From CAZTLI01 sp964614375 (GTDB taxonomy: Bacteria; Chloroflexota; Anaerolineae; Aggregatilineales; Phototrophicaceae): a DNA stretch of 13,513 nucleotides. Where the stretch lies: contig CAZTLI010000106.1 of assembly GCA_964614375.1 (NCBI GenBank), positions 1-13,513 on the forward strand. Direction: 5' to 3'. The translations under genes were made by a program, and so were the position numbers. Below, in pieces: positions 7,981-13,513 of the stretch. Below the pieces are notes generated by a model. That model had not been told where the DNA came from, did no database searches, and saw only the letters and a list, made by a program, of their open reading frames with translations. The stretch's first letter is position 1. Each line of letters opens with the position of its first letter.

Positions 7981-10191
7981 GTGCAGATGCGCGTGATGCG
8001 GCGGCGTATCGACCCGATTGCGCTGGTGATTTGCGCCGGATTTGTCGTGCTGGCCTTGTTCTATGCTGCCGCGACCCCGGTCTTTGAAGCGCCCGACGAG
8101 GGCGCACACGTTCTGTATGTTCACAATCTGCTGGAAACGGGCGAACTGCCCTCATTGCTGGATGACCGTCAGGCTATTTTCGACAGTCAATCGACCCAGC
8201 GCCATCATCCGCCGCTGTATTATTTGGTCGGCGCGCTGCTCATCAGCCCAACACGACGGACAGACATTGACGCCTATCTGCACATCAACCCCCTGTCGTC
8301 GATTGGCACGGTGCGCCCGCATAACGCCAATTTTTACCTGCACAATTGGCAGGTATCAGATGGGGATACGGCTGTGGCAGTTGTCATGTTGCGATTGTTC
8401 AGTCTGACCTTAGCGACGGGCACGCTGTGGCTGGTGTATGGCGTGGGACGGCTGGCCTTCGGGCGGCGTGTGGGCTTAGTGGCGATGCTGCTGACCGCCG
8501 CGATTCCGAGCTTTATCAGCATCAGTGCCAGTGTCAACAATGACAACGCCGTGACCTTTTTCTACAGCGCGGGACTATTCTGGCTGGTCTGGACGTGGAC
8601 ATCTCGGACGCTGACGATTCGGGGCGCAATCGTGCTCGGACTCGTTCTTGGCGCGGCGGCGTTGAGTAAACTCACGGGACTATCGTTATTTGGTGTGGTC
8701 TATGCAGGGCTGTTGTTCGCTGCATGGCGCGGGTGGTTGAACGGGCGTTCGGTATTTGTCACGATTGGGCTGTCTTTGGCAATCGCCGCACTGGTCGCGG
8801 GCTGGTGGTATCTGCGGAATTGGACATTGTATGGCGACCCGCTGGCGCTGGCGGCGACCGACCGCATCTGGGGACGAGGCCCCGTCCCAACAGACCTCGA
8901 TTTTATCCTGTTTGAAGCCAAAGGTGTGTGGGACTCGTTCTGGATGGTGCTCGGACAGTTGACGGTGCGTGGCCCCGACTGGTTGTATCCGCTGATGGGT
9001 ATTGTTTGCGGCGTCAGCCTGATTGGACTCATCCGTCGGTGGCGGACAAAGCCCGACTCCCGCCCGTCAATTGCGCTGCTCGCGCTGGTGGTGCTGCTGC
9101 TGGTCGCCGCGTTGATAGTCACTACCCGGCGCGTGAATGTGTCACAGGGGCGAATCCTGTTCCCGGCGCTGGCGGCCTTTGCGCCATTGGTCGCTGGCGG
9201 ATTGCTGACGCTGCATCGTCGTTTAGCGGTGATCGCGATAGGGCCACTGCTGCTGGTGGCGGTGATGACTCCGCTGCTGCTGCTGCCGCGCGCCTTCGCG
9301 CCCTTGCAGGTGGTCGATAGTCCGCCGGACGATGCCCGAATCCTGTCAATGGAGTCGAACGGCCTCCTCATCGAGGGTCTCGTTATCACGCATGACACGG
9401 TTTCACCGGGCGATACGGTTCAGGTCATGGTCTATTTTAGCGGCATGACGCCAGATGATATGCGCCTGTCGGTCGTGGCGATTGAACCACAATCGGGGCA
9501 GGTCTATGGCGGGGCAGATGTGTATCCCGGCATGACCTTCACCTCGCAACTGGAGGATGACACACGTTATGCCGCACCTATTGCATTCACAATAGATGAA
9601 CTGGAGATGCCAACGCGACCTCTGCGCCTGAATATCGGCTTGAACTGGTCAGCACAGACCGCTGGTGGCAATTGGCGAGTTGTGGATTGGGTTGGATCAG
9701 ACGGCATAACACAAACAGGTACGTTCATCGCGCCTATCCCCATCACCCTCATTGACCACACCTATACTGCGCCAGCGCCTGCTGTTGTGACCAACGTCGT
9801 CTTTGGCGGCGCGCTGCGACTGGTGGGCTATACACTGTCCGCCCCGACTGCCACGCCCGGCGAGTCGCTCAATTTACAATTGCTGTGGGATGACGTGTCC
9901 CCGTTGGCTGCGGATTGGACAGTGGCGGTGGGACTCATCGACTTCGACGCGGGGCAGGTGTATGCGACAGCGGATGGAATGCCGCCCGGTTATCCGACCT
10001 CAGCATGGCGTCCCGCGCCCGCCTTCCCGGACAATCGCACGCTGGCGCTTCCGCCCGATATGCCGCCGGGTGACTATTGGCTGTATGTCGGCTGGTATAA
10101 TCCGCAAAACGTCACCGAACGCCTGCCCGTACACGGCGATTCCACACGCGATAATTTGTATCTGTTGGCGCAGGTCACAATAGGGAATTAA
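7981..10191 (+). CDS. Polytopic membrane glycosyltransferase, GT39/DUF2142-like, with duplicated C-terminal beta domain
   Basis: This 736-residue integral membrane protein has roughly ten to twelve hydrophobic spans up to about residue 440, then a soluble, Pro/Gly-rich C-terminal half. The first extracytoplasmic loop holds the acidic PDEGAH motif (residues 38-43) typical of GT-C enzymes, and QGRILFPALAAF (389-400) resembles the DUF2142/PMT signature. Such enzymes transfer sugar from a polyprenyl-phosphate donor outside the membrane. The DPM-like enzyme at 4725-5501 could make that donor. Residues about 460-570 and 610-736 look like two copies of an Ig-like module sharing a PG[DE][TS] turn and GQVY..AD...PG. 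The first possible start is GTG 7981, touching the preceding TAG. ATG 7987 or ATG 7996 would shorten it by two or five residues. AGGTG at 7979-7983 overlaps this junction, so translational coupling with the SGNH gene is likely. Confidence 0.83.
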   Translation: MQMRVMRRRIDPIALVICAGFVVLALFYAAATPVFEAPDEGAHVLYVHNLLETGELPSLLDDRQAIFDSQSTQRHHPPLYYLVGALLISPTRRTDIDAYLHINPLSSIGTVRPHNANFYLHNWQVSDGDTAVAVVMLRLFSLTLATGTLWLVYGVGRLAFGRRVGLVAMLLTAAIPSFISISASVNNDNAVTFFYSAGLFWLVWTWTSRTLTIRGAIVLGLVLGAAALSKLTGLSLFGVVYAGLLFAAWRGWLNGRSVFVTIGLSLAIAALVAGWWYLRNWTLYGDPLALAATDRIWGRGPVPTDLDFILFEAKGVWDSFWMVLGQLTVRGPDWLYPLMGIVCGVSLIGLIRRWRTKPDSRPSIALLALVVLLLVAALIVTTRRVNVSQGRILFPALAAFAPLVAGGLLTLHRRLAVIAIGPLLLVAVMTPLLLLPRAFAPLQVVDSPPDDARILSMESNGLLIEGLVITHDTVSPGDTVQVMVYFSGMTPDDMRLSVVAIEPQSGQVYGGADVYPGMTFTSQLEDDTRYAAPIAFTIDELEMPTRPLRLNIGLNWSAQTAGGNWRVVDWVGSDGITQTGTFIAPIPITLIDHTYTAPAPAVVTNVVFGGALRLVGYTLSAPTATPGESLNLQLLWDDVSPLAADWTVAVGLIDFDAGQVYATADGMPPGYPTSAWRPAPAFPDNRTLALPPDMPPGDYWLYVGWYNPQNVTERLPVHGDSTRDNLYLLAQVTIGN

Positions 10192-10213
10192 AAACGGTTA
10201 AATGCAAACGATG

Positions 10214-10246
10214 AAAGGGGCAAAGGTTCGCAAAGGGGAAAAGGGC
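10214..10246 (+). repeat. AAAGG-core purine-rich repeat cluster
   Basis: Four 7-nt units with an AAAGG core (AAAGGGG, AAAGGTT, AAAGGGG, AAAGGGC) start at 10214, 10222, 10232 and 10240, just downstream of the membrane glycosyltransferase. They are degenerate and short. No function is evident. Confidence 0.35.
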
Positions 10247-10265
10247 GTTTCATTCTGTTGCGGTT

Positions 10266-10295
10266 GGCTGAATTGCTGACCGCTGACCCGCTAAT
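10266..10295 (+). repeat. Degenerate CGCTRAY heptamer repeat, first cluster
   Basis: Heptamer units GGCTGAA (10266), TGCTGAC (10274), CGCTGAC (10281) and CGCTAAT (10289) lie nearly head to tail in the 210-nt gap between the membrane glycosyltransferase and the queuosine-salvage-like gene. The same unit recurs at 11418-11446, so it is a repeated intergenic motif rather than isolated low complexity. Confidence 0.5.
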
Positions 10296-10351
10296 CATCA
10301 GGTTTGCTACAGATGGCGCTTTCGGGCTGTAACAGTGTGTTATGAATGGTT

Positions 10352-10357
10352 TATGAT
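10352..10357 (+). promoter_or_regulatory. Possible -10 element upstream of the queuosine-salvage-like gene
   Basis: TATGAT matches the -10 consensus at 5 of 6 and lies 45 nt before the GTG start at 10402. The -35 position holds only a weak match (TGTAAC with an 18-nt spacer). This is the best candidate in the gap but is not strong. Confidence 0.25.
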
Positions 10358-10401
10358 GAAGCTAAGGGGAAACACGAAAATAGGTTGAGGATATAACCAC
10401 A

Positions 10402-11415
10402 GTGGATTCACGCTTCACCCTCAATACCGAACAAATCGAGCGTATGGCAGGGCAGATACGACGGCTCAACTGGCAGCGTCCGAATTACGAAACCATCAAC
10501 AACGCGATTCCGGCGAATTACGAGGCCGATGCGACGATGGACTATCTGTTTTATACGTCCATGCTGCTGTTCGACTTCAAAGGCATGGAAGCGGTGCTGC
10601 CGGACAATACCTATATCAAAGGCACGGATGTCTTTTTCTATCTGGCGCGTCAGGCGGGCGAGGCCAATCCCGATTTCTGGACGGCGGACGGCCTGGTGTC
10701 GATGAGCGAAGAAGACTATTACGCGGCCTTTTCGCTGGATCACAATCCGATTATGCCCGACTTGCCGCGTATGGACGAACGCATTGCCCTGCTGCGTGAT
10801 GCGGCGCTGACGCTCAAAACTCATTGGAACGGCAAAGTGAGCCATTTACTGGCGGCGCATCCCCGCCTGCGTGATGACGACGAGGGGCTGCTGGATGTGC
10901 TGTTGCGGACATTCAAAGGCTATAGCGACCCGCTCTTCAAGAAGGCGTTCGTCTTCCTCAAGGCGCTGGATGTGCTCAAGCTGTGGCAGCCACAAGACCC
11001 GGAAAATGTGCAAATTCCGGTGGATTATCACGTCATCCGGCTGGCGCTGCGGAACGGCACAGTCACGATTCGCGACAAAAAATTGGCAAAACGGCTGCGT
11101 GAAGGCGAACCTGTCACCGAAGCCGATGAACACGCCCTGCGGCTGGTGATTATGGACGCATACCGCGCGCTGGTGCGTGAATCGGGCATGTCGGTCTATC
11201 TTGTCGATGAGATATTCTGGTTGGTGGGACGAAGCTGCTGCCATTATAAACGTCCGCCGCGCTGTTCGTCCTGTGATTTCACCGATTGCACCGTGCAGCC
11301 CGCCTTCAACTATACCTGTCCCGGACGCTGCCCCCTGGCGGATACCTGTCTGGGCGCGCAGCACAAGTCCTATCGCACCCTGCTCGAACCCAACATCGTG
11401 ACCATTCACTATTAG
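10402..11415 (+). CDS. Queuosine-salvage (Qng1/DUF2419)-like N-glycosidase with Cys-rich, probably Fe-S-binding C-terminus
   Basis: This 337-residue soluble protein follows the segment order I recall for Qng1/DUF2419 proteins, which release queuine from queuosine 5'-monophosphate. The order is a DYLFYTSMLLFDF block (47-59), a YIKGTDVFFYLARQA helix (71-85), FWTADGL (92-98), MDERIALLRDA (124-134), SDPLFKKAFVFLKAL (175-189), IPVDYHVIRLALRNG (205-219) with Asp208 at the family's conserved Asp, and VDEIFWLVG (268-276). Unlike those, it ends with eight cysteines (279, 280, 288, 291, 296, 306, 310, 316). CX7CX2CX4C (280-296) resembles the 4Fe-4S loop of HhH-GPD glycosylases such as EndoIII. The substrate may be queuosine, another nucleoside or DNA. 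The start is GTG 10402, the first start after an in-frame stop, with GAGG 11 nt upstream. A PfkB kinase gene follows after 32 nt. Confidence 0.65.
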   Translation: MDSRFTLNTEQIERMAGQIRRLNWQRPNYETINNAIPANYEADATMDYLFYTSMLLFDFKGMEAVLPDNTYIKGTDVFFYLARQAGEANPDFWTADGLVSMSEEDYYAAFSLDHNPIMPDLPRMDERIALLRDAALTLKTHWNGKVSHLLAAHPRLRDDDEGLLDVLLRTFKGYSDPLFKKAFVFLKALDVLKLWQPQDPENVQIPVDYHVIRLALRNGTVTIRDKKLAKRLREGEPVTEADEHALRLVIMDAYRALVRESGMSVYLVDEIFWLVGRSCCHYKRPPRCSSCDFTDCTVQPAFNYTCPGRCPLADTCLGAQHKSYRTLLEPNIVTIHY

Positions 11416-11417
11416 GC

Positions 11418-11446
11418 CGCTGACCGCTAATCGCTGAAACGCTAAC
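11418..11446 (+). repeat. Degenerate CGCTRAY heptamer repeat, second cluster
   Basis: CGCTGAC, CGCTAAT, CGCTGAA, a single A, then CGCTAAC run head to tail and fill 28 of the 32 nt between the stop at 11415 and the ATG at 11448. They replace any Shine-Dalgarno for the kinase gene. The unit is shared with 10266-10295. Confidence 0.6.
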
Positions 11447-11447
11447 C

Positions 11448-12410
11448 ATGACCGACACCTTCGCCGTAACCAGCGTCCTGTCGCTGGACCATATCACACT
11501 GCATGACGACACCGAACAAATCACCGTCGGGAGCTGCGGCTTTTACGTGGCGATGGGGCTGGCGTCACTGGGCGCGGCTGTGCTGTATGCCGGGGCGCAT
11601 GGTGACGATTTTTCGGCGGAGATGCTGTCGCCGCTGCGGGATGCGGGCGCGCGGGTGGTGTTGTGTCCACAGGCAGGAAAGTCCGCGCATCTGTATCTGC
11701 GCTATGATGAAGCGGGCGATGTGACGCATGTTGATTATGAAGAAGGCGGCGGCAGCGCCTTTCGCGCCGACCACCTCCCGGCGGATTTTTGGACGGCGGC
11801 TGGCATCTGGTTGGGGTCTGCACCGGCTGCACTGCACCAGGCAGCGGCAAAACGCGCGGCCTACAACGGTCAGCGCGTTTATCTATCGACACAAAACGAA
11901 TACGCCGGACGATTTGATGTGCTGGCACAGATTCTGCCGTATCTGACGCTGGTGTTCATGAACAGCGGCGAAGTGTTGAATCTCGATATAGGCGATTTTG
12001 ACGCTGCCTTCAACCGGCTGTTTGCAATCAATCCGGCGCTGGAGGTCATCATCACCCGCAACGGACGCGGGGCATGGCGTTTGACGCGGGATAGGCTGTG
12101 GCAAGTCGGCGCAGCGCCAGAAGCACATCTCGTCAATACGACGGGCGCGGGCGATGTGTTCGCGGCGGCCTATGCGCTACAGACTCTGCGCGGTGTCGAT
12201 GTGCCGCGGCGCTTGCAATGGGCGACAGCGGCGGCGGCCTTGCAACTGCGGGGTTATGCCTATCAGTGTGTGCCGACTGCGGCTGAAGTCGATGTGCATT
12301 TAGATAGGATTGTCGCGCGATTGCCTGTTGTAACGACAGCCCGAAATGCAAAAAAAGCGCGCCGTTGGCTGCTGGACGAACACCGTGTGCTACAAAGTTC
12401 ACGAAGTTAA
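11448..12410 (+). CDS. PfkB/ribokinase-family carbohydrate or nucleoside kinase
   Basis: This 320-residue cytoplasmic kinase transfers phosphate from ATP to a sugar or nucleoside hydroxyl. The PfkB C-terminal signature is clear: NTTGAGDVFAAAY at 230-242, with Asp236 as catalytic base and the GAG anion hole (233-235). MNSGEV at 171-176 fits the N-x-x-E motif. The N-terminal signature, usually with a GG pair and an Asn contacting the sugar, is degenerate: SCGFYVAMGLASLG at 29-42. The specificity therefore cannot be assigned. Its position after a putative N-glycosidase suggests that it may phosphorylate a released ribose or a related nucleoside. There is no visible Shine-Dalgarno: the space before the ATG is heptamer repeat, so expression may depend on ribosomes from the upstream gene. 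The last ~35 residues are basic and outside the kinase core. Confidence 0.85.
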   Translation: MTDTFAVTSVLSLDHITLHDDTEQITVGSCGFYVAMGLASLGAAVLYAGAHGDDFSAEMLSPLRDAGARVVLCPQAGKSAHLYLRYDEAGDVTHVDYEEGGGSAFRADHLPADFWTAAGIWLGSAPAALHQAAAKRAAYNGQRVYLSTQNEYAGRFDVLAQILPYLTLVFMNSGEVLNLDIGDFDAAFNRLFAINPALEVIITRNGRGAWRLTRDRLWQVGAAPEAHLVNTTGAGDVFAAAYALQTLRGVDVPRRLQWATAAAALQLRGYAYQCVPTAAEVDVHLDRIVARLPVVTTARNAKKARRWLLDEHRVLQSSRS

Positions 12411-12432
12411 ACGTTTCTGTTGAAAAATTGAT

Positions 12433-12461
12433 TTGACCTGTGTGATAACTTATGATATATT
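12433..12461 (+). promoter_or_regulatory. sigma70-type promoter of rho
   Basis: TTGACC (12433-12438) and TATATT (12456-12461) are separated by exactly 17 nt, matching the consensus at 5 of 6 in each box, in a locally AT-rich stretch. Transcription should begin near 12468. It is the best promoter match I saw in the window. TATGAT at 12451-12456 is an alternative -10 but has a 12-nt spacing. Confidence 0.6.
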
Positions 12462-12728
12462 GACGGTGATGATTGGTATCTACCACCCTTCTTCCTGCAA
12501 CCAACACAAATTTGACCAGATTACCACACAATCCTATTGATTCAGCACTATGCTTGGGATAGCAGGTTAACAACAGACTTACATTGATGCAGCATTGTCG
12601 GATGTTCAATTCACATCCACAGCACACCATACTCACGGCACTATGTGGGACACAGCCCTCTGCCGGGTGGTTGAACCATACCGAATACACACGAACCGAA
12701 ACACCATGACATTGATAATCCTTCACTC

Positions 12729-12905
12729 ATGACCCGACGACGATTTTTCCTGCCTGCATACTTCAATTTGGATGGTAATCCGCCGCCATTGCCTGTTATG
12801 GGCGTGCAGTCCATTTATTTGCAGAAGCCTGCCACACACGCAGCGCACCTTTACTTAACCACCACCTCTGGCACCATTGCGTGCCGTGTATCGACCAAAC
12901 ATTGA
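12729..12905 (+). CDS. Hypothetical 58-residue leader ORF upstream of rho
   Basis: An ATG at 12729 opens a frame of 58 codons ending at TGA 12903-12905. The product begins MTRRRFFLPAYF, is rich in Thr, Pro, Ala and His, and has no motif I recognise and no membrane span. No clear Shine-Dalgarno precedes the ATG, which weakens the call, and the frame is closed upstream at 12672-12674. Its TGA shares two bases with the strong GAAAGGAG that precedes rho, the geometry expected for a leader peptide that couples to the downstream gene. E. coli rho also has a short leader ORF (rhoL), but similarity is not claimed. It may simply be a chance open frame. Confidence 0.25.
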   Translation: MTRRRFFLPAYFNLDGNPPPLPVMGVQSIYLQKPATHAAHLYLTTTSGTIACRVSTKH

Positions 12906-12944
12906 AAGGAGCGGCGGGACTCCGGGCAACGTTATTCACCGCCG
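12904..12944 (+). promoter_or_regulatory. rho ribosome-binding site with a hairpin-spaced Shine-Dalgarno
   Basis: GAAAGGAG at 12904-12911 is an excellent Shine-Dalgarno, but it ends 40 nt before the only in-frame rho start, ATG 12952 (TGA at 12946-12948 closes the frame upstream). Directly after it, CGGCGG (12912-12917) pairs perfectly with CCGCCG (12939-12944) around a 21-nt loop. With this six-GC-pair stem formed, only 7 nt (12945-12951) separate the stem from the ATG, the usual spacing. A competing GGAG/CTCC stem (12908-12911 with 12920-12923) would instead hide the Shine-Dalgarno. Confidence 0.5.
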
Positions 12945-12951
12945 ATGAATT

Positions 12952-13513
12952 ATGGACATAGCACAACTCGAAACAAAAACGCTTGACGAATTACGTTCAC
13001 TTGCCAAAGATCACGGCGTCGCGCGTTACAGCCGCCTGAAAAAACAAGATTTAATTGTCGGACTGCTCCGCAGCGAGGCCGAACGGCGCGGGCATACCCT
13101 GCGTGGCGGTGTACTGGACATCGTGGATGATGGCATTGGCTTTTTGCGTGCCGAAGGTTATCTACCCGGCCCCAACGACATTTATGTCAGCCAGACCCAG
13201 ATTCGCCGTTTCAACTTGCGGACGGGCGATATGGTCATCGGGCAGGTGCGCCCGCCGAAAGACTCGGAAAAATACTACGGGCTGCTGCGGGTGGATGCGG
13301 TCAACGGCCTCAACCCCGAAGATGTCAAACACCGCCCGCGCTTTGAAACCCTCACCCCCATTTTCCCGGAAGAACGCTTTAATCTCGAAACCAATCCCCG
13401 CATCCTTTCGACCAGACTGCTCAATTTAATTGCGCCAATTGGTCGCGGACAGCGTGGGTTGATTGTGTCGCCGCCAAAAGCGGGTAAAACAACCGTATTG
13501 AAAGACATCGCCA
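12952..13513 (+). CDS. rho: Transcription termination factor Rho (3' partial)
   Basis: Rho is a hexameric RNA-dependent ATPase/helicase that ends transcription on untranslated C-rich RNA. The visible 187 codons hold the N-terminal helical SAP-like Rho_N domain (LDELRSLAKDHGV, residues 11-23), then the RNA-binding cold-shock-like domain (RGGVLDIVDDGIGFLR near 51-66, DIYVSQTQIRRFNLRTGD 76-93), then the linker PIFPEERFNLET, and the ATPase start PIGRGQRGLIVSPPKAGKT with the Walker A lysine at 179. It lacks the long N-terminal insertion seen in some actinobacterial Rho proteins. The ATG at 12952 is fixed by an in-frame stop six bases upstream. The rest of the ATPase domain lies beyond the right edge. 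Expression is probably controlled through the unusual leader. Confidence 0.97.
   Translation, partial: MDIAQLETKTLDELRSLAKDHGVARYSRLKKQDLIVGLLRSEAERRGHTLRGGVLDIVDDGIGFLRAEGYLPGPNDIYVSQTQIRRFNLRTGDMVIGQVRPPKDSEKYYGLLRVDAVNGLNPEDVKHRPRFETLTPIFPEERFNLETNPRILSTRLLNLIAPIGRGQRGLIVSPPKAGKTTVLKDIA

Larger units (their letters stand above)
12411..12951 (+). other. Long rho 5' leader, C-rich and probably Rho-binding
   Basis: This 541-nt gap contains a promoter near its left end and then about 480 nt of apparent untranslated leader. By hand count, bases 12481-12900 have about 129 C and 75 G. The extremes are 12481-12540 (21 C, 4 G) and 12841-12900 (23 C, 10 G). C-over-G richness is the hallmark of Rho utilisation (rut) RNA, and rho of E. 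coli is known to be autoregulated by Rho-dependent termination in its leader. The same arrangement here is an inference. A 58-codon ORF, a strong Shine-Dalgarno and a hairpin within the leader are listed separately. Confidence 0.5.

Noticed and set aside
10202..10280. Small ATG-initiated frame of about 25 codons after the membrane glycosyltransferase
   Set aside because: It runs through the AAAGG repeat cluster, has no ribosome-binding site and low-complexity lysine/glycine content.
10408..11409. Long minus-strand open frames opposite the queuosine-salvage-like gene
   Set aside because: They mirror a real plus-strand gene, have low-complexity composition and no motifs.
12408..12430. Intrinsic terminator after the PfkB kinase gene
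   Set aside because: Only a short AAACGTTT palindrome is present, with no GC-rich stem followed by a T-run.
12133..12726. A 197-codon open frame on the minus strand across the end of the kinase gene and the rho leader
   Set aside because: It is antisense to a clear PfkB gene for much of its length, shows no recognisable motif, and its upstream half lies in the C-rich rho leader. High GC makes such antisense frames common.
12945..12986. ATG at 12945 as an alternative start beside the rho hairpin
   Set aside because: It is out of frame with rho and closes after 13 codons. It might be a decoy start but nothing supports its use.

Overview
The window reads as bacterial chromosome of fairly high GC, carrying two housekeeping genes at its edges: gatA, whose start lies off the left edge, and rho, whose end lies off the right edge. 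Between them sits an accessory region. The mix suggests a Chloroflexota (Anaerolineae-like) genome. The hints are a DUF2142/GT39-type glycosyltransferase with an Ig-like C-terminal tail, a queuosine-salvage-like protein, and degenerate heptamer repeats between genes. This assignment is an impression from protein character, not a phylogenetic result.

Layout from left to right. gatA (partial, +) is followed by an FAD-dependent amine-oxidase-like oxidoreductase (+). Three bases after that gene begins a two-gene type II restriction-modification system: a putative endonuclease with a TTG start, then a DNA methyltransferase predicted to be N4-cytosine specific, overlapping by 8 nt. Sampled lines of the R-M pair are poorer in GC than the flanking genes, which suggests acquisition. 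A DPM1-type polyprenyl-phosphate mannosyltransferase lies convergently on the minus strand. Divergent from it are a Rieske non-haem iron oxygenase, an AlgJ/AlgX-like membrane-anchored SGNH protein, and a large multi-membrane-span glycosyltransferase whose start abuts the preceding stop. The DPM-like enzyme, the SGNH protein and the membrane glycosyltransferase could form a surface-glycan module: lipid-linked sugar donor, transfer outside the membrane, and O-acyl modification.

A second pair follows: a protein resembling queuosine-salvage (Qng1/DUF2419) N-glycosidases with an added eight-cysteine C-terminus, then a PfkB-family sugar or nucleoside kinase. The gap between them is filled almost entirely by degenerate CGCTRAY heptamers.

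The last segment is a leader of about 480 nt in front of rho. It has a good sigma70-type promoter, a C-rich and G-poor stretch expected of Rho-binding RNA, and an unreported 58-codon ORF whose stop codon overlaps a strong Shine-Dalgarno. That Shine-Dalgarno lies 40 nt from the rho ATG, but a perfect 6-bp GC hairpin fills the gap and would bring it to 7 nt. This leader is the most interesting non-coding element in the window. No tRNA, rRNA, CRISPR array or insertion sequence was recognised.
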